Assembly (NCBI GenBank): GCA_026119935.1
Contig: JALRMH010000022.1
Location: 584,223 to 648,222 of the forward strand
Length of the DNA stretch: 64,000 nt
Origin: Endothia cerciana
Taxonomy: Eukaryota > Ascomycota > Sordariomycetes > Diaporthales > Cryphonectriaceae
Reading direction: 5' to 3'
Shown: positions 44,084 to 55,764 of the stretch, one piece after another
How the letters are laid out: each line of letters begins with the position of its first letter
Numbering within the stretch: position 1 is the stretch's first letter
The notes under the pieces: model-generated
Database searches by the model: none
What the model saw: the letters and a program-made list of their open reading frames with translations, nothing else
Told to the model about the DNA's origin: nothing
Program-made: the position numbers and the translations under genes

Positions 44084-45803
44084 ATGAGCTGTAGCGACAC
44101 GACACTCGAGACCTATCTCGACGGGTTGCCTGAGCCGATCCAGGAACGTATCCGGGGTCCAAGGCTCGACGCGTCCCCCGAACGGATTGAGATGGACGAG
44201 CTCACACGTATCATCCCTTGCCGAACTGGGCCAGAAGAGGAGGTGTGGTAAGAGGACAATCGTCACCTGGGCAAAGGTGGAAATGGAGCAATCGTGGTTC
44301 TACAGCATAAGGTCTGGCCGCCGGCGACGACCGGTCATCAACCCGAGCGTCGAGCCGTGAAGATCATACCGATATATGAGAGACACTGGAAGTTACTACT
44401 TGCGCGAGCTCGATGCCATGACTAAGTTTTTCGAATAAAGGGGTGGTATGTAACCGCACAAGCCCCACTCGGTCTCCTTGCACAAGATGTGGCTGAGAAC
44501 ATTTGCAGCACACCAAGTCATTCGCCATCTTTCTGGGATGGTACAAATTCAACCATGACTACCGGTTGCACATTTCTACGGAGTATTGCGAGCGTGTCGA
44601 CTTGAGGGCTCATTTGGAAATAATACCAGATAAGCGCTTGCCCGAGTCTGAGGTGAAGGACATTGCATGGCAAGTCTTGAGTGCCCTACGGCTCATGCAC
44701 AGGCAGAGGTGTGTTCACGGGGATGTCAAGCCAAATGTGAGTTGCCTTTCTCACAAAATCTCACCGCCAAAAGCTTGCACTGACAGCTTGCTGTGCAGAA
44801 TGTTCTTGTGATCCAGCGTCCACCAGATCACTGGTGGGTCAAGGTATGCGATCTTGGTCTTAGCAAACGCGTGGAGCAAATATCCGGTGATGACGGGGCA
44901 ACATCGACACACGCTTCTCTCCAGGACACTGTCCGCCAGAGAAGTCGGCAGTCTTCGATAATCACAGAAATATTGATGGCTACAAGGCAGACGTGTGGTG
45001 CTTCGGGGAGCTGGTCTTTCAAACCCTCACGGGCAGAGCCTCATTCAGGAGCAATACCGACCTGGACAGGTGGTATCGGACTGGCAAGGGGTATCCTGAC
45101 CATCTCCTAAGACGGCTGAATGTTACAGAAGAGGCTATCAATTTTCTTCATTCGGTCATGCATTGTGATCCGCAGAAGAGGCTAACCGCGCAAGATGCTT
45201 GCAAACACCCTTAGATGCAACGGGACCCTGCATCGACCGCACAACAACCGGCCCCAATTCATCGCCAGGACGATCTTGGTGGAACGCATCTCCGCTTCAT
45301 CAAGATCTCGCTCACTAGCCATCCCCCTCTTACCACTCACCTCTCGCTCGCAAGACACACCCCCTTCACCAGCTACGCCCCTTTCCGCTCCGCCGCTAAA
45401 CCGACCAACAAGATCACCCCAAACGAGAGCTGAGCGTAATGAAAGAAGATTTCGGTATCAAGATGAAGTTGGTTGGACGGAGAATTATATTGAAGACTTC
45501 CAACTGCCTGTCCCAGAGACTCAAAAAACTGGAAAGGAAGGGGCAGAGAAGGCCGTGTATGCAAAGACGACCCGGGTGCAAGGCAAGGCTTTCAATCCTG
45601 CCGCCCTCTTCCTCACATTACTCGATCGTGAAAGGATGGAGAGGCTTGACTGGGTTTATTTCTCAAAGCAGAAGGCTTCCAGCGGTCTGAGTGCTATGAA
45701 GAAGGCAGACAGGCGCATACTTGATCTCGGCGACCTCCTTGATGACTTGCTCAAGCCGTCCTTGATGGAAAGATTAGAAGGCGTACCTCTTCTCAGAAGC
45801 TAA
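44084..45803 (+). pseudogene. Broken serine/threonine protein kinase
   Basis: Remains of a fungal kinase with all main motifs still readable but in several frames. The N-terminal segment (MSCSDTTLETYLDGLPEPIQ) runs to an in-frame TAA at 44249. The same frame then continues with the glycine loop GKGGNGAIV and the AVKIIPI lysine. Apparent single-base T insertions follow near 44393 and in the T run at 44427-44431, either side of LRELDAMTKF. Introns at about 44446-44508 (GTATGT...TGCAG) and 44737-44798 (GTGAGT...TGCAG) still look functional. The catalytic loop VHGDVKPN-NVLV and DLGLSKR are intact. The activation segment shifts frame near 44929, before PPEKSAVFD and GYKADVWCFGEL. The HPWM that should end the domain has TAG for TGG at 45211. 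A C-terminal part (GWTENYIEDFQLPVPE) is open in another frame to 45803. Recent inactivation is likely; sequencing error could explain some T-run changes, but not two stops. Confidence 0.75.
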
Positions 45804-46692
45804 ATAAGATGCAGCATTGCCCACATCTCTACTTGCCAGCCCACACAGACAAATCTACAGGACCCTCAGGGTAGATAGGCTCATGAGCGAGATCGTGATT
45901 GCCCTCCGAAGGTGAATCTGATAGTCCGAACGCCGGCATTACCATCTTTGCTTCAGCCAGCTGCCTCAGGACGGGTATATGGAGCCTTCTCATCCGAATT
46001 GACCCGATAGGTCCCAAATTCCTCGACATTGTAACTGTTTTGGGCTCATTTCAAGTGCTCTGGGAGATGATGGAGCCAAGTCGACAGATCCGATTTGGTT
46101 CTTGAACATCACACGTTCTCTCCATTTAATCGCCGCTTGGCTAGGTTTATTAGTCAATCTAATATCATTGAGGTATTAATGTTGTTTCGAGGCGGTAGTC
46201 TTGTAGACGAGTCAGCCCCTGGTGCTATGTAAACCCTCTGTTTGTTCGTTATGACAAGCACTTGAAGATGGGTCATTATTCGAGTAAACGACAGTACGAG
46301 GATGCATCGAGTTGTGGCTGCTCGAACTCCCTGTCGACCTCTTGTGAGAAGTGGTGGTGTTGATTCGTGGTTTCTGGGGTGATGTTGGTTACAGGGATAC
46401 GATACCCGTTAATTACAAATCTATCCGCACGAAGGAGGCCCTGTGTTCTCCTATGCGGTATCAAGCAGCAATCGAGAGTATCAATCTCAAAATAGATCCT
46501 ATGTAATAAGCTCATCGTCGATACATCAACGACGAATGATATGTGCGCCCTGTGAGTATCTCAATGCCGCTTGGGCGTCAAATTCTAACAAAGCAATCTA
46601 CTCTAGGAAGGGCTGATTCTCTCTCTTCGGGTTTCTCGCTGCGATGAGATCGTCTAAAGCCGGTCCTCTCTACCACCACCGACTCATCCAGC
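45804..46692. other. Intergenic, no gene seen
   Basis: AT-richer than the flanking gene, notably 46130-46280. No coding, RNA or clear repeat feature was recognised. Confidence 0.5.
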
Positions 46693-48252
46693 ATGCCACC
46701 GCCAATACTCCGCCCAGCCCCCATGGGCAGGCTAACTTCAAAACTCCCAGGCTCGGCCATATGTCCTCATACTTTTACCACCTGCAGGCCGCCAGGATCA
46801 GGACAGGCCCGCCACGACTCCACCACTTCCTCCACCGCCACCAAAACCTCCGCCCCGCTCCGCATCCTCTTCTGCGGCTCCGACGCCTTCAGCTGCGCCT
46901 CCCTCTCGGCGCTCCACGCCCTGCACAAGGCCCGGCCCGAGCTGGTCGAGTCCATCGACGTCCTCGTGCGCCCGGGGAAGCCCGGCGGCCGCGGCCTCAA
47001 GCGCATCGCCGTGGGGCCCCTCTTCCACCTCGCGCAGGCCCTCGGCCTCCCCCTCCACCAGCGCGACACCTTCACGGGCTGGGACCTGCCCCTCCCCGGG
47101 CGCGTGACCCACGCCGCGACGGGCGAGCGGACCATCCTCCCGCACCCGTCCGGCCTGCACCGCCACAGGCCCCACCACCCGTTCAACCTCCTCGTCGCCG
47201 TCTCCTTCGGCCTCTTCGTGCCCCCGCGGGTCCTCTTCTCCCTCGCCTACGGCGGCCTGAACGTCCACCCGAGCCTGCTGCCCGACCTGCGCGGGCCCGC
47301 CCCGCTGCAGTGGAGCATCCTCGCCGGCCGCCCGCGCGCCGGCGTAACCCTGCAGACGCTGCACCCGACCGAGTACGACCGCGGCCACATCCTGGCCCAG
47401 ACGCCCGCGCCGGGCGTCCCCGTCCCGGAGGGCTGCACCACGCCGCAGCTCCTGGGGATGCTCGCGCCCGCGGGCGCGGCGCTGCTCGCGGACAGCCTCC
47501 GGCGGGGCCTGCACGTGCCGCCGTACCCGCCCCCGCTGGGGCCGCCGCCCCTCGCGGCGCCGGCCTTCCGCGACGCGCCCAAGATCCGCAAGGCCGACTC
47601 ATGCATCGACTGGGACAGCACCGTCTGGGGCCGCGACCACGCGCTGTACCCCTCCGGGCGGTGGACGGCGCGCGACCTCGAGAGGCGCTTCCGCGCGGTC
47701 GGGCACCAGCCGACCGGCAAGGTGACCGGGTTGTGGACGCACGCCCTGACGCACCAGAATCCCCACGAGGAGCGGATCATCCTCGAGGACCTAGAGGCTA
47801 TCCCCTGCCCGCCTGTGCTGCTCGGTGCGGTGCTGACTATCATTCAGCTTAAACACGACCGCGCCAACGCCGTTGAGCTGGGCGAGAAGACGCGACGGTC
47901 GGAGCTGCCGGCGGAGTTGGCGAATGTGGTTTTTTCGACGAGGGACGGGCCCGACGCGCGGGAATTTCGAATGCCTGTATTGGTGGAGGGGCAGGAAGGG
48001 AAGAACGGGACGAGCGTGGTGATACCGGTGAGGGTGCCGTATCAGGTTGCGGGAGGAGAGGCGGCGGCCGTTGTAGGGACGGGCGTCGAGGAGCATACCG
48101 CTATCAGGCTGAGGATGGTCAAGAACGAGGGCGAGGTGGGAAGACCTGCCTCGAGGGCGCTGGAACGATTCATGGAAAAGAGATTGACGACGGAGGAGGC
48201 CGCGAATCTGGACTACGCTATGGATGTCATGGCGAGCCACATTCAGGAGTAG
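46693..48252 (+). CDS. FMT1: Mitochondrial methionyl-tRNA formyltransferase
   Basis: Transfers a formyl group from 10-formyl-tetrahydrofolate to the amino group of initiator Met-tRNA in mitochondria. Single exon, 519 residues. Residues 1-50 are a basic, Ser/Thr/Pro-rich mitochondrial leader. The Rossmann start LRILFCGSDAFSCASL follows. The catalytic triad is visible as Asn190 and His192 in GLNVHPSLLPDLRGPAPLQW and Asp229 in YDRGHILAQ. SLLPDLRG is the folate-binding loop. The C-terminal region beyond residue 300 (FRDAPKIRKADSCIDWDSTV) matches the tRNA-binding domain. The eukaryotic enzyme is about 400-420 residues; the extra length is in insertions and the tail. The central 1 kb is extremely GC-rich, with G/C in nearly every third position, unlike the neighbouring genes. 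Confidence 0.93.
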   Translation: MPPPILRPAPMGRLTSKLPGSAICPHTFTTCRPPGSGQARHDSTTSSTATKTSAPLRILFCGSDAFSCASLSALHALHKARPELVESIDVLVRPGKPGGRGLKRIAVGPLFHLAQALGLPLHQRDTFTGWDLPLPGRVTHAATGERTILPHPSGLHRHRPHHPFNLLVAVSFGLFVPPRVLFSLAYGGLNVHPSLLPDLRGPAPLQWSILAGRPRAGVTLQTLHPTEYDRGHILAQTPAPGVPVPEGCTTPQLLGMLAPAGAALLADSLRRGLHVPPYPPPLGPPPLAAPAFRDAPKIRKADSCIDWDSTVWGRDHALYPSGRWTARDLERRFRAVGHQPTGKVTGLWTHALTHQNPHEERIILEDLEAIPCPPVLLGAVLTIIQLKHDRANAVELGEKTRRSELPAELANVVFSTRDGPDAREFRMPVLVEGQEGKNGTSVVIPVRVPYQVAGGEAAAVVGTGVEEHTAIRLRMVKNEGEVGRPASRALERFMEKRLTTEEAANLDYAMDVMASHIQE

Positions 48253-48712
48253 AGGCCCAGAACCTGATAGCCCACCCCCTTCGCGTTGGATTAGAGAGCT
48301 GGCGTACATCGGACAGCACATCGTATGGAAGCATATAGGTCACGACAAGCCAAGAACCGCGCAGGGTAGCCGTGGATATTCTTCATGTCAGGCCCTATGA
48401 AAGAAGTAATGTTACAGTCTGATAATCGCAAGACTACCAGAAGATGCTATCTGCTGAGCAAGGCACGAGAATCGTGCGATGAGGGCAAGTCAAATCGGGT
48501 CGAGATGCCGCCAGATGCCAAGTACAATCGACCATTTCCGCAAGGATCAGCCAAATTAATGGCACCGGGGGAAACAGCGCGTGTCGTTTCAAGGACTTGT
48601 CATTCTTTCACATCTCCGCCAGGCCGTCAGTGAATGTGTTATATGCAGCAGCCCAAGATGACTTGTGTGTAAAGGACAACAGCCCTCATCGTGTCCAAGT
48701 CCGTCGGGGGAC
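48253..48712. other. Convergent 3' intergenic region
   Basis: Lies between the stop codons of FMT1 and the STF2-like gene. No gene or repeat seen. Confidence 0.5.
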
Positions 48713-49473
48713 TTAGACGCTCTTGGCAGAGGTCTCATCATCAACGGAGCCGCCGCTGGTGGAGGAGGCGGATTCGGTCTTGGTCAGGTCATCCTCGGCG
48801 GGGCCGTGGACGGACTCCTCGAAGACGGGCTCGACCTCGTTCAGGTCGAACTTGGTCTTGAAGTCCGAGAGGTTGGCGTAGCCGGACGAGTTGGATCGGC
48901 GACGAGCATTGGCCAAGTTGAACTGATCATCGAGGATCTCGTCACCAGGGTTGCCCCTACGTCTCGTCAGCTGACATCCAGCACGGTCTGTGATTTGAAG
49001 AGGGTGAGTCGTGCTACGTGGTGATCTTCATCAGGCACATGCACCCCAGAGTGCTTGGCCCCAATGGGAAGCACGCAGGCGGGACTGGCGGTATCAGGGG
49101 TACCCATATTTATGACACAGGTAAGAAGGGAGTATTCCCCAAATGGCAGATCATGACGGTACGGAGACCGGTAAAGTGCTCACCAATTACCCTTGCCGCC
49201 GCCGCTCTTCTTGATCTTCTTGGGGTCCTCGCCAGCGTAGCCGTGCTTGGCGAAGTAGCGGGGCAGGTGCTCCTCGGGAGCAGCAGTGCCGTCAGCCAGG
49301 CCGGCATGGTCCTTGTCGTTGAACTAGAGGAGACTGTCAGCGCTGGCGGCCGCGACGGACATCGTTGGGAGGCCATTGGGTCTTGCGGACCTTGTGAGAA
49401 CGGGTCACTGTGGCATGTTAGCAACGTGGTGCTCTTGAGGGCAGCACTGCTGGCCGAGATTGACGGGCTTACT
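48713..49473 (-). CDS. STF2-like hydrophilin
   Basis: Small hydrophilic protein related to yeast Stf2, which stabilises the F1Fo-ATPase/inhibitor complex and protects against desiccation. Predicted 133 residues. The ATG itself is split: its A is the last exon base before an intron (49473, GTAAGC...CCACAG with CTAAC branch), and TG begins a 17-nt exon (49407-49391) encoding the rest of MTRSHK. Further exons are 49323-49184 and 48956-48713. The donor of the second intron is GTCCGC, non-consensus at position 3. The signature is LPRYFAKHGYAGEDPKKIKK followed by SGGGKGNWGNPGDEI, equivalent to the yeast GSGKGNWGKPGDEID block. The C-terminal half is acidic, Ser/Thr-rich and presumably disordered. 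A further intron in the 5' UTR is likely (about 49782-49552). Confidence 0.82.
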
Positions 49474-52055
49474 CTTGGTAGTCTGGTGGGTGGCCTTTTC
49501 AGCGGACCGGGGTTGGCTCGAAAGATGACGTTGGGCCGTGACCGTGTTTGGCTGCCGACGTCAAGTCAGCATCGCCGAACGGGAGTGCGGGGTTCCTACT
49601 GAGCTCCTTTTGGGGGGGGGGGGGGTCCTTCGGAGCTTCCAAGATGCACCAAGGATAGTCTATCGCTATGCCGTTGGAGATGATCCCATAACTAGTAAGA
49701 CTGTCGTCCAGACGGCCGCAGTAGGGGTGTGGGCGAGCTCCTGGGCGGACGAGGGGAGAGGGAGGGAGGGAGGGTTACTCACCGAGAAGGGCGGGCAGGT
49801 GAGGTTCGATGCTGTGATGTGACGAGGGCGAAAGAGGCGGGTGAGAATGGAGAACGATGATTGAAGACCGCCAAGATGGGATGGGTTGGTGTTGGTTTCT
49901 CTGTGGTTTGTTGTGTTTGTTGCTGAAGACAAGAGAAGACGCGGGAGTAGAGGAGAGTACAGTTCAGTGGGCTGGGATGATAAGAGGAGGGCGAGAGAGA
50001 AGTGAAGCTTGGTGTGACCCCGATGGGAATGGGTCTTCGAAGATTGAGGGGGCAGCTGGGGGCGTCTCCTGTACAGGTCGATTGATGGAGGGCAGCTTGG
50101 TCTGCATTTATTACCTCATGTATCCTCCGTAGGGAGGGAGGGAAGGAGGGACGGGCAGCATCTCGGGTTCAGGGTCCCCCTCGACCAATGGATGGGGTGA
50201 TCTCGACCCTCGCCGGGTCATGTGGCGGCGCTCGGGAAGGTGGCCCCTTCTCCTACTAAACACTGTACATACATACTATGTAGTATTATGGCACTGTGGT
50301 ATATACACGGTACCTTTCCTGCCAGGCATCCAGGGACCCCTCTTCCCTCCTGTATGATCTACGGCAGAGCCGCCGCGGGTGTATGGTCTGCTAAGGGACT
50401 GTGTACGCTGTATGGGCACGCGTCACGCGAGCAGGTGCGGGAATGGGCTGACTGGCGTTGCGCAGTGAAAACTGGGGCAGGCCAGGGTCCTCCATCTTTC
50501 TCCGAGGCATCACGTCGGCCCAATTACGTGATATTATAGTATCAATGTGCTCCCAGTCCCCGCCACGATTTGCATAATACATCCAAGGCATTTCGCCATG
50601 TTCAATGCAAATTGCTGTCCCCTTCCCATGCTGCTGCAAACAACACGCACCCTTATGGCGGGCTTCCGCAAGCAGACAGAGGGCACGGTCGGCCAGGCCA
50701 GGCCAGGTCAGGTCAGGTCACCAGCGTGCCAGGTCAGACAACGTGGGCTGTTCAAGGCAGCCCCGCAGGCCGCAGCGTTTCCCCAGACCCACAGCGGCTG
50801 CGGTGGCCTGTGGTGGGGGTGGAGTGCCACCCTGAGCTGCACGAGTGACATCAGCCAGCCCCACGCTTTCGCCCTCCCAGGTCCCTGGTCGCCCGTGCTA
50901 GCAATGTACGATGCTGCACCTCTCCCGGCGACCCGGGGTACGTCCGTACATACTTTCGTGCTGCCTGAACCTTATTCCCCTATCGCCTCTCACCTCTCGA
51001 GCTTCCCCATAGTACATGGGAAAACTAGCCCCGACGGCAGCAACGGCCAAGAACTAAAACTATCCCGATCTGCTAGGGCGAGGCTCAGGGCTAAGCGCCT
51101 CTGTCGCGAAGGGGGTCCGCACGAAAGGGTCTTCGTCAACAGACCCCTCCTACGCATTGCGAATCCCGACAGATGAACTCCACCCCAGCGATATGCATGC
51201 GAGACACTGGTCGCACGAAACCAAGACAACCTCCCCTCTCCAACCGTTTCCACAGGCGTGATATTGCTAAGGGGCTGTGGTGCGAGGTCGCCTGGAATGA
51301 GAAGCACCATCCTCTCCCCTCCTGTTGACGCAAGCTGCGAGGCGGGTGCTGCTCACGGCCAATGGCTATCCCGCTTCTTTCGGGTTCTCTGTTTCCATTG
51401 ATCCACTCGCTGGCATGCTGTCGAGCCAGCACCTCCCTTAACGACCGCGCACGTACATGGTACTGTTGATGCCGTTTCCCGTTAGCAATAAAAACGAGAG
51501 AACGGCCTTTGAGGGATAGTCCTTGCTGCATAGTATGAGCTAATCTATCCTTACCTCGACTTCTATACTGAAGGGTATATTAAATAAATCACCGTGATTA
51601 GACGAATACTATCTAGATGGAGCTCGGTATGAGGGGGTTGCTGTTACCCAGAGAGTTCTCTAGAGTAGCTAGTATCGTCGCTCTAATCCAAGCCAGCAGA
51701 GCTAACGTATCTCTTTCTCGCGAACCCAATTACCAGACCACACCATGGCCATACAGCTGCAGTGACGAGGCGCCCAACAGAATCGGTTAGACATAGCTGG
51801 TGGGATGGAATACATGGCTTGATATGGTGAGACCGGGATCTTGTTCATCTCAGCTGCTTTGACAACCGCCGTTAGGACACCGGGCAGCGATTCCAGTACG
51901 AGAAGGTTTCTTGGCTTGAAGGTAAGGTAAGGCGAATTGGGAATGCCATCAGATCCACTAGCACTGTCCTCATCACCGCGATCGGGCTGTTCATAAGCCG
52001 TCCAACTGGGTATGAGCTCAATGTAGATGCGCTATTCTATCCATCATGAACGTTC
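49474..52055. other. Gene-poor 2.5 kb with STF2 5' leader
   Basis: The first 400 bases are probably the spliced 5' UTR and promoter of the STF2-like gene, with a run of about 14 G at 49612-49625 and GGGAGG repeats at 49757-49774. From about 50200 to 52050 no coding, tRNA or transposon feature was recognised beyond the tandem repeat at 50691. Confidence 0.5.
50691..50720. repeat. 5-bp tandem repeat GGCCA/GGTCA
   Basis: Three copies of GGCCA are followed directly by three of GGTCA, the difference being one C/T change per unit. Related CCTGG copies occur near 60898-60924. Confidence 0.85.
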
Positions 52056-54049
52056 TCAGGTTACAAAAGCAAATGGCTGGTCGAAACACCCATCCCAACC
52101 CTTGCCTGACCTGCGCCAGAACGCCTCCAGCTCTTCCCTCGCCATCAGCGGCAGAGGCGTGCCGAGATCCCTCGCCATCTTGTCCAGTCCTCTGCTGACA
52201 AAGTTGCGAACACTCCCACTTCCTCCATAGCAGTCTGACTGGGTAGACTCCAACCCCACCACTACCAGCGGCCACATCATCCACATCTTGGTCTCTGGAG
52301 AGCGCAGAGCCACCGACAGAGATGATCCGAGGATCTCCCTGTGCTCAGACCGGAGGTTCTCAAGATATACACTGTATGGGAGGACGGAGAGACTCTGCAG
52401 GGAGGAGACGCAGTAAAGTGCCGTGGCGGGCTGGTAAATGCCCCCGAGGAGGAGCCACTCGGCGCTATGGTCGCGGCCGTCGGTAGAGGAGTCCTTGTGG
52501 GCATCGGCCCAGGACTGGGGAACGAAGGCGAGGATACGGCCGAGAATCTCTTTGGCCGCGAGTTCGAGGTCGGAGAGACCTGGTATTCGCGGGTCGCAAG
52601 CCTGTGCCCGGAGGTCGTTGATGCGGATGAGCTCGAGGAAGAGCTCCGGCGGACAGAGGAGCACAGGAAAGAGGCCGTCGCCGTAAAATTTGGCGACCGT
52701 CCCGGCCTGTGAGGACCGGCGGGTTAGGGCGAGCTGCTGAGAGGGAGGGCTAATTGTGTTCGCCATAACTCCGATACTAGATGAGACTGCAGATCAGCGA
52801 CGGTGTCTGGTGCGGGTCTTGACGCAAATCTAGCAAAGCACGCAGAAGGTGAACTCTTATGGTCCTATCCCTTCTGATTACGGGCCAGTCTTTGTATGAT
52901 AAAACTGTCATGCTGCCGCGATCGAGATCTTCGTTGGGCAAGAGTCTCCCCCAACAAAATGTCGGACTATTGGGGCCAGTCTAAAATTTGCAGTGCCCAT
53001 TCTTACTCGGCGATTGTGCAAGGACGGTTGGTGGACAAGTCCGAAAACTCACATGAGGAAATATTCGATTGCGTCTCTGAGGGCTGGGCTGCCCACGAAG
53101 GACTCCAGTCCACCACGGAGCTCAATCATCTTGCTGGCGCCTTCAAAGTGTTGAACCCAGGTCGAGGAGGCGCATTGTCGTGACTGATCGGTAACAGCGC
53201 AGAGTCAGCGCGTTTTTCTTAAAAAGAGAGCGGAAGAAAAAGAAAAAAAGAAAAAAAATACGACATGGGCATGGATACTCTCTGGATCCAGCCCCATATG
53301 GACTAGAGTAACGCTCACCTCGCCGAATAAAAGCATCAGGACGACGGATAGCGCATAGTCGGTGTTCTGAAGCCTCTCGTCATTGAGGACAGAAGAAATG
53401 GTCTTGATGGCCTTGCCGCGGTGGTCATACATGCGTGTCCTCAGCAACGCGGATGCGGATCGGCCTGCCCCGACAGGAAGTTGTGAAATACGGTATCCTA
53501 TGGCCATGAAAACTAAAGTGTTCATGATAGGGCTTGGAAGCAAAGAGATGCACTCCATTGGCACGCGGATGATCCAAGGGTTCGGCGCAAGCTGGATGAC
53601 CGCTTCGTACTGGGGTATGACCTCCGTGTTCCCTGAGCGAAGTCGTATAAGCATGTACCAGGTAGATATCCAGGCATTTAGAGTAGTAGGCTCCGTCGGA
53701 AAGCCCAAGACGAAGACTTACAGTACTGTAACGCCTGAACTATGGCATCAAGCTCCGTGCTCAGCACAGTGAGGGAAAGGGGAGGTCGCTCCACCTCATC
53801 CCTACTTCCTTTGCGCTGGCTATCGGTAGACACAGTCTGGAACTTTGGCTTCCTCCTAGTTCGGGACTTTACTGTGCCAGGGGCCAACCACCGCAGAGGC
53901 CTTCGGTCCTCGTAGCCCGGACACACCACCCCATTCTCGATGCACGTCTTGCAGATTGGGTGTGCAGCGTCGCAGGCAATCTGACGACGAAGACACTCCC
54001 AGCATGCCCGCTTTAGACTTGTGAGTGTTTCTCCCCTCGTCTTCGACAT
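52056..54049 (-). CDS. Zn2Cys6 transcription factor
   Basis: Predicted 497 residues in four exons: 54049-53722, 53632-53319, 53183-53053 and 52776-52056. The binuclear zinc cluster is at 16-43 (C-x2-C-x6-C-x6-C-x2-C-x6-C, from CWECLRRQIACDAAHPICK), with a basic linker KSRTRRKPKF. The remainder matches the fungal-specific factor type with ALQY-WNTEVIP, then WVQHFEGASKMIELRGG, then ANTISPPSQQ. It ends in a helical region containing PLVVVGLES and, near the C-terminus, RNFVSRGLDKMARDLG. The intron between exons 2 and 3 (135 nt) carries a T/A-rich tract. The last intron is 276 nt, long for this genome, and could hide a short extra exon. It is divergent from the RTA1-like gene, so local regulation of that gene is a reasonable guess. 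Confidence 0.85.
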
Positions 54050-54599
54050 GTTTCGGCTTAGTATGGAAAGATCCAGCGCTCTTTGAGTCCCATTAGTGAT
54101 GATACGTGTAAGGAAAGGAAGGGACTTTGTATTTCCCCAAAGAGGATAATCTCTTGGGTTAATAATAGTTGAGGACGCCGACCTGCGGTGAAATGATGCT
54201 GGCCCAGGGCTTATGGACCAGAGTCCACAGCCCCTGCCTCGACGCTGTCTGTGGCCAGCCCACTTTTGCTCTTATAAAGCGGCTGAGCAGATGCACCAAA
54301 ATCTCACCAGGTACTTGGGGACTCGTTTTCTCCATTTTGGGTTTAGCGCGGATAGGCTTACTTGGATCAAGATTGGTCGAAACGGCGAGCCTCATCCAAA
54401 AGCCCCCTGCTCGGATTCTCCTGCGAGTACGGGAGGACTTCTAAATTCCCAATCGGGATGCCCAAAGGCTGGAGGTATTTTCAACATGTCTGGATATAAA
54501 ACCTTAACACCCATCTCTTATGGCGATTTCCCCTAAGCACATAGATGTCAGGTTCTTCAACACTATCGAAAACATCCACTAGTCATATATACTCCCAAG
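54050..54599. promoter_or_regulatory. Bidirectional intergenic region, Zn2Cys6 factor / RTA1-like
   Basis: 550 bp between divergent starts. No definite paired CGG triplets of the kind bound by zinc-cluster dimers could be assigned with confidence. Confidence 0.4.
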
Positions 54600-55764
54600 A
54601 TGTCAGAAGGAGAAATTGGTAAGTTCCAGTCTGATAAAACTCGATGACGGGACCTAAAGAATGTTTCGATTATGATAGTCCCGGGTAGCATCTACATTTA
54701 CGCTCCGAACAAAGGAGCACCGATCTTCTTCTGTGTGGCATTTGCGGCCGCTTTTATTTCGCATCTTTGGCAATGTCGGTCAGTATCATATCCTATTTTA
54801 GATATTCACCATCTGGAGCAGTCTCAAGACTAACGTAGGTAGACATTACAAATCCTGGAACTTGACGAGCTTACACCCACTGTGCTGCTTCATGTTCGCC
54901 GCTGGCTTTGTACTTCGAGAATATGGCGCTTTCAATTACTCCTACACGACCGCGAATCTTGATGTCTACATCGCGAGTACTTGCTTGATCTACATGGCGC
55001 CGTAAGTGATCTGAGCAACGAGGGAAAGGGGACAACGGGACGGGGACAAGGACCATGCTAAAACAGATATATCTGCCAGCCCTCTCCTCGAGCTTGCCAA
55101 CCTCCACGTCCTAGGTCACATCCTCTACTTTGTTCCCTACTGCGCACCGATGCACCCGGGGCGCATCTTCACGACCTTTGGCATGCTTTCCAGCATCGTC
55201 GAGGTCTTCAACGCCATTGGTGTCACATATCTGGCCAACAAGTCATACCCCGAGAACCTCATCAAACTCGGCGATACCCTGATGAAGGTCGGGCTGTGTC
55301 TGCAGTTAGCTGTCATCGTGCTCTTCTTCCTCTGCGCGGGCGTCTTCCACCACCGCTGCGCCAGAGCCGGACTCACTGCAAACCCAAAAGTGGCGACACC
55401 GCTTCTCATCATGTACATCAGCACGACGCTGGTCCTCACCCGCACTGTGTATCGGGTTGTTGAATACTTTGGTATTTCCAGCTTGGAGACCTCCGGGAGC
55501 GGCAAAGACGCCGGCACGGTCCTGAGATACGAATGGTTCTTTTATGTCTTTGAGGCGACGGTCATGCTCACCAACGTGTGTTTGTGGTCCGTCTTCCATC
55601 CACGTAGGTTCCTGCCGGGGAACTATCGCATCATTCTTGAAAGGGATGGGATCACGGAGGTTGAAGGGCCTGGAATTGACGATCATCGAAACTTTTGGTT
55701 GACGGTTATCGACCCTTTCGGGTGTTTGCAGTGGAACAAGGGAGGTGGTATGCAGGAGAAGTGA
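54600..55764 (+). CDS. RTA1-like seven-helix membrane protein
   Basis: Member of the fungal lipid-translocating-exporter/RTA1 family, which includes Rsb1 and the azole or 7-aminocholesterol resistance proteins. Predicted 320 residues in four exons: 54600-54618 (19 nt), 54679-54778, 54843-55001 and 55080-55764. The donors are GTAAGT, GTCAGT and GTAAGT, and the phases agree. Seven membrane helices are readable. Family motifs are IYIYAPNKGAPIFF at the start, AAGFVLREYGAF, the APPLLELANLHVLGHILYF segment, and, in the last half, RTVYRVVEYF and EWFFYVFEATVMLTNVCLW followed by HPRRFLPGNY. These are diagnostic RTA1 blocks. The substrate is not predictable from the sequence. Confidence 0.93.

Noticed and set aside
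46644..47852. 402-codon Arg/Pro-rich frame overlapping FMT1
   Set aside because: Out-of-frame shadow of extremely GC-rich FMT1 coding sequence; it has no domain character.
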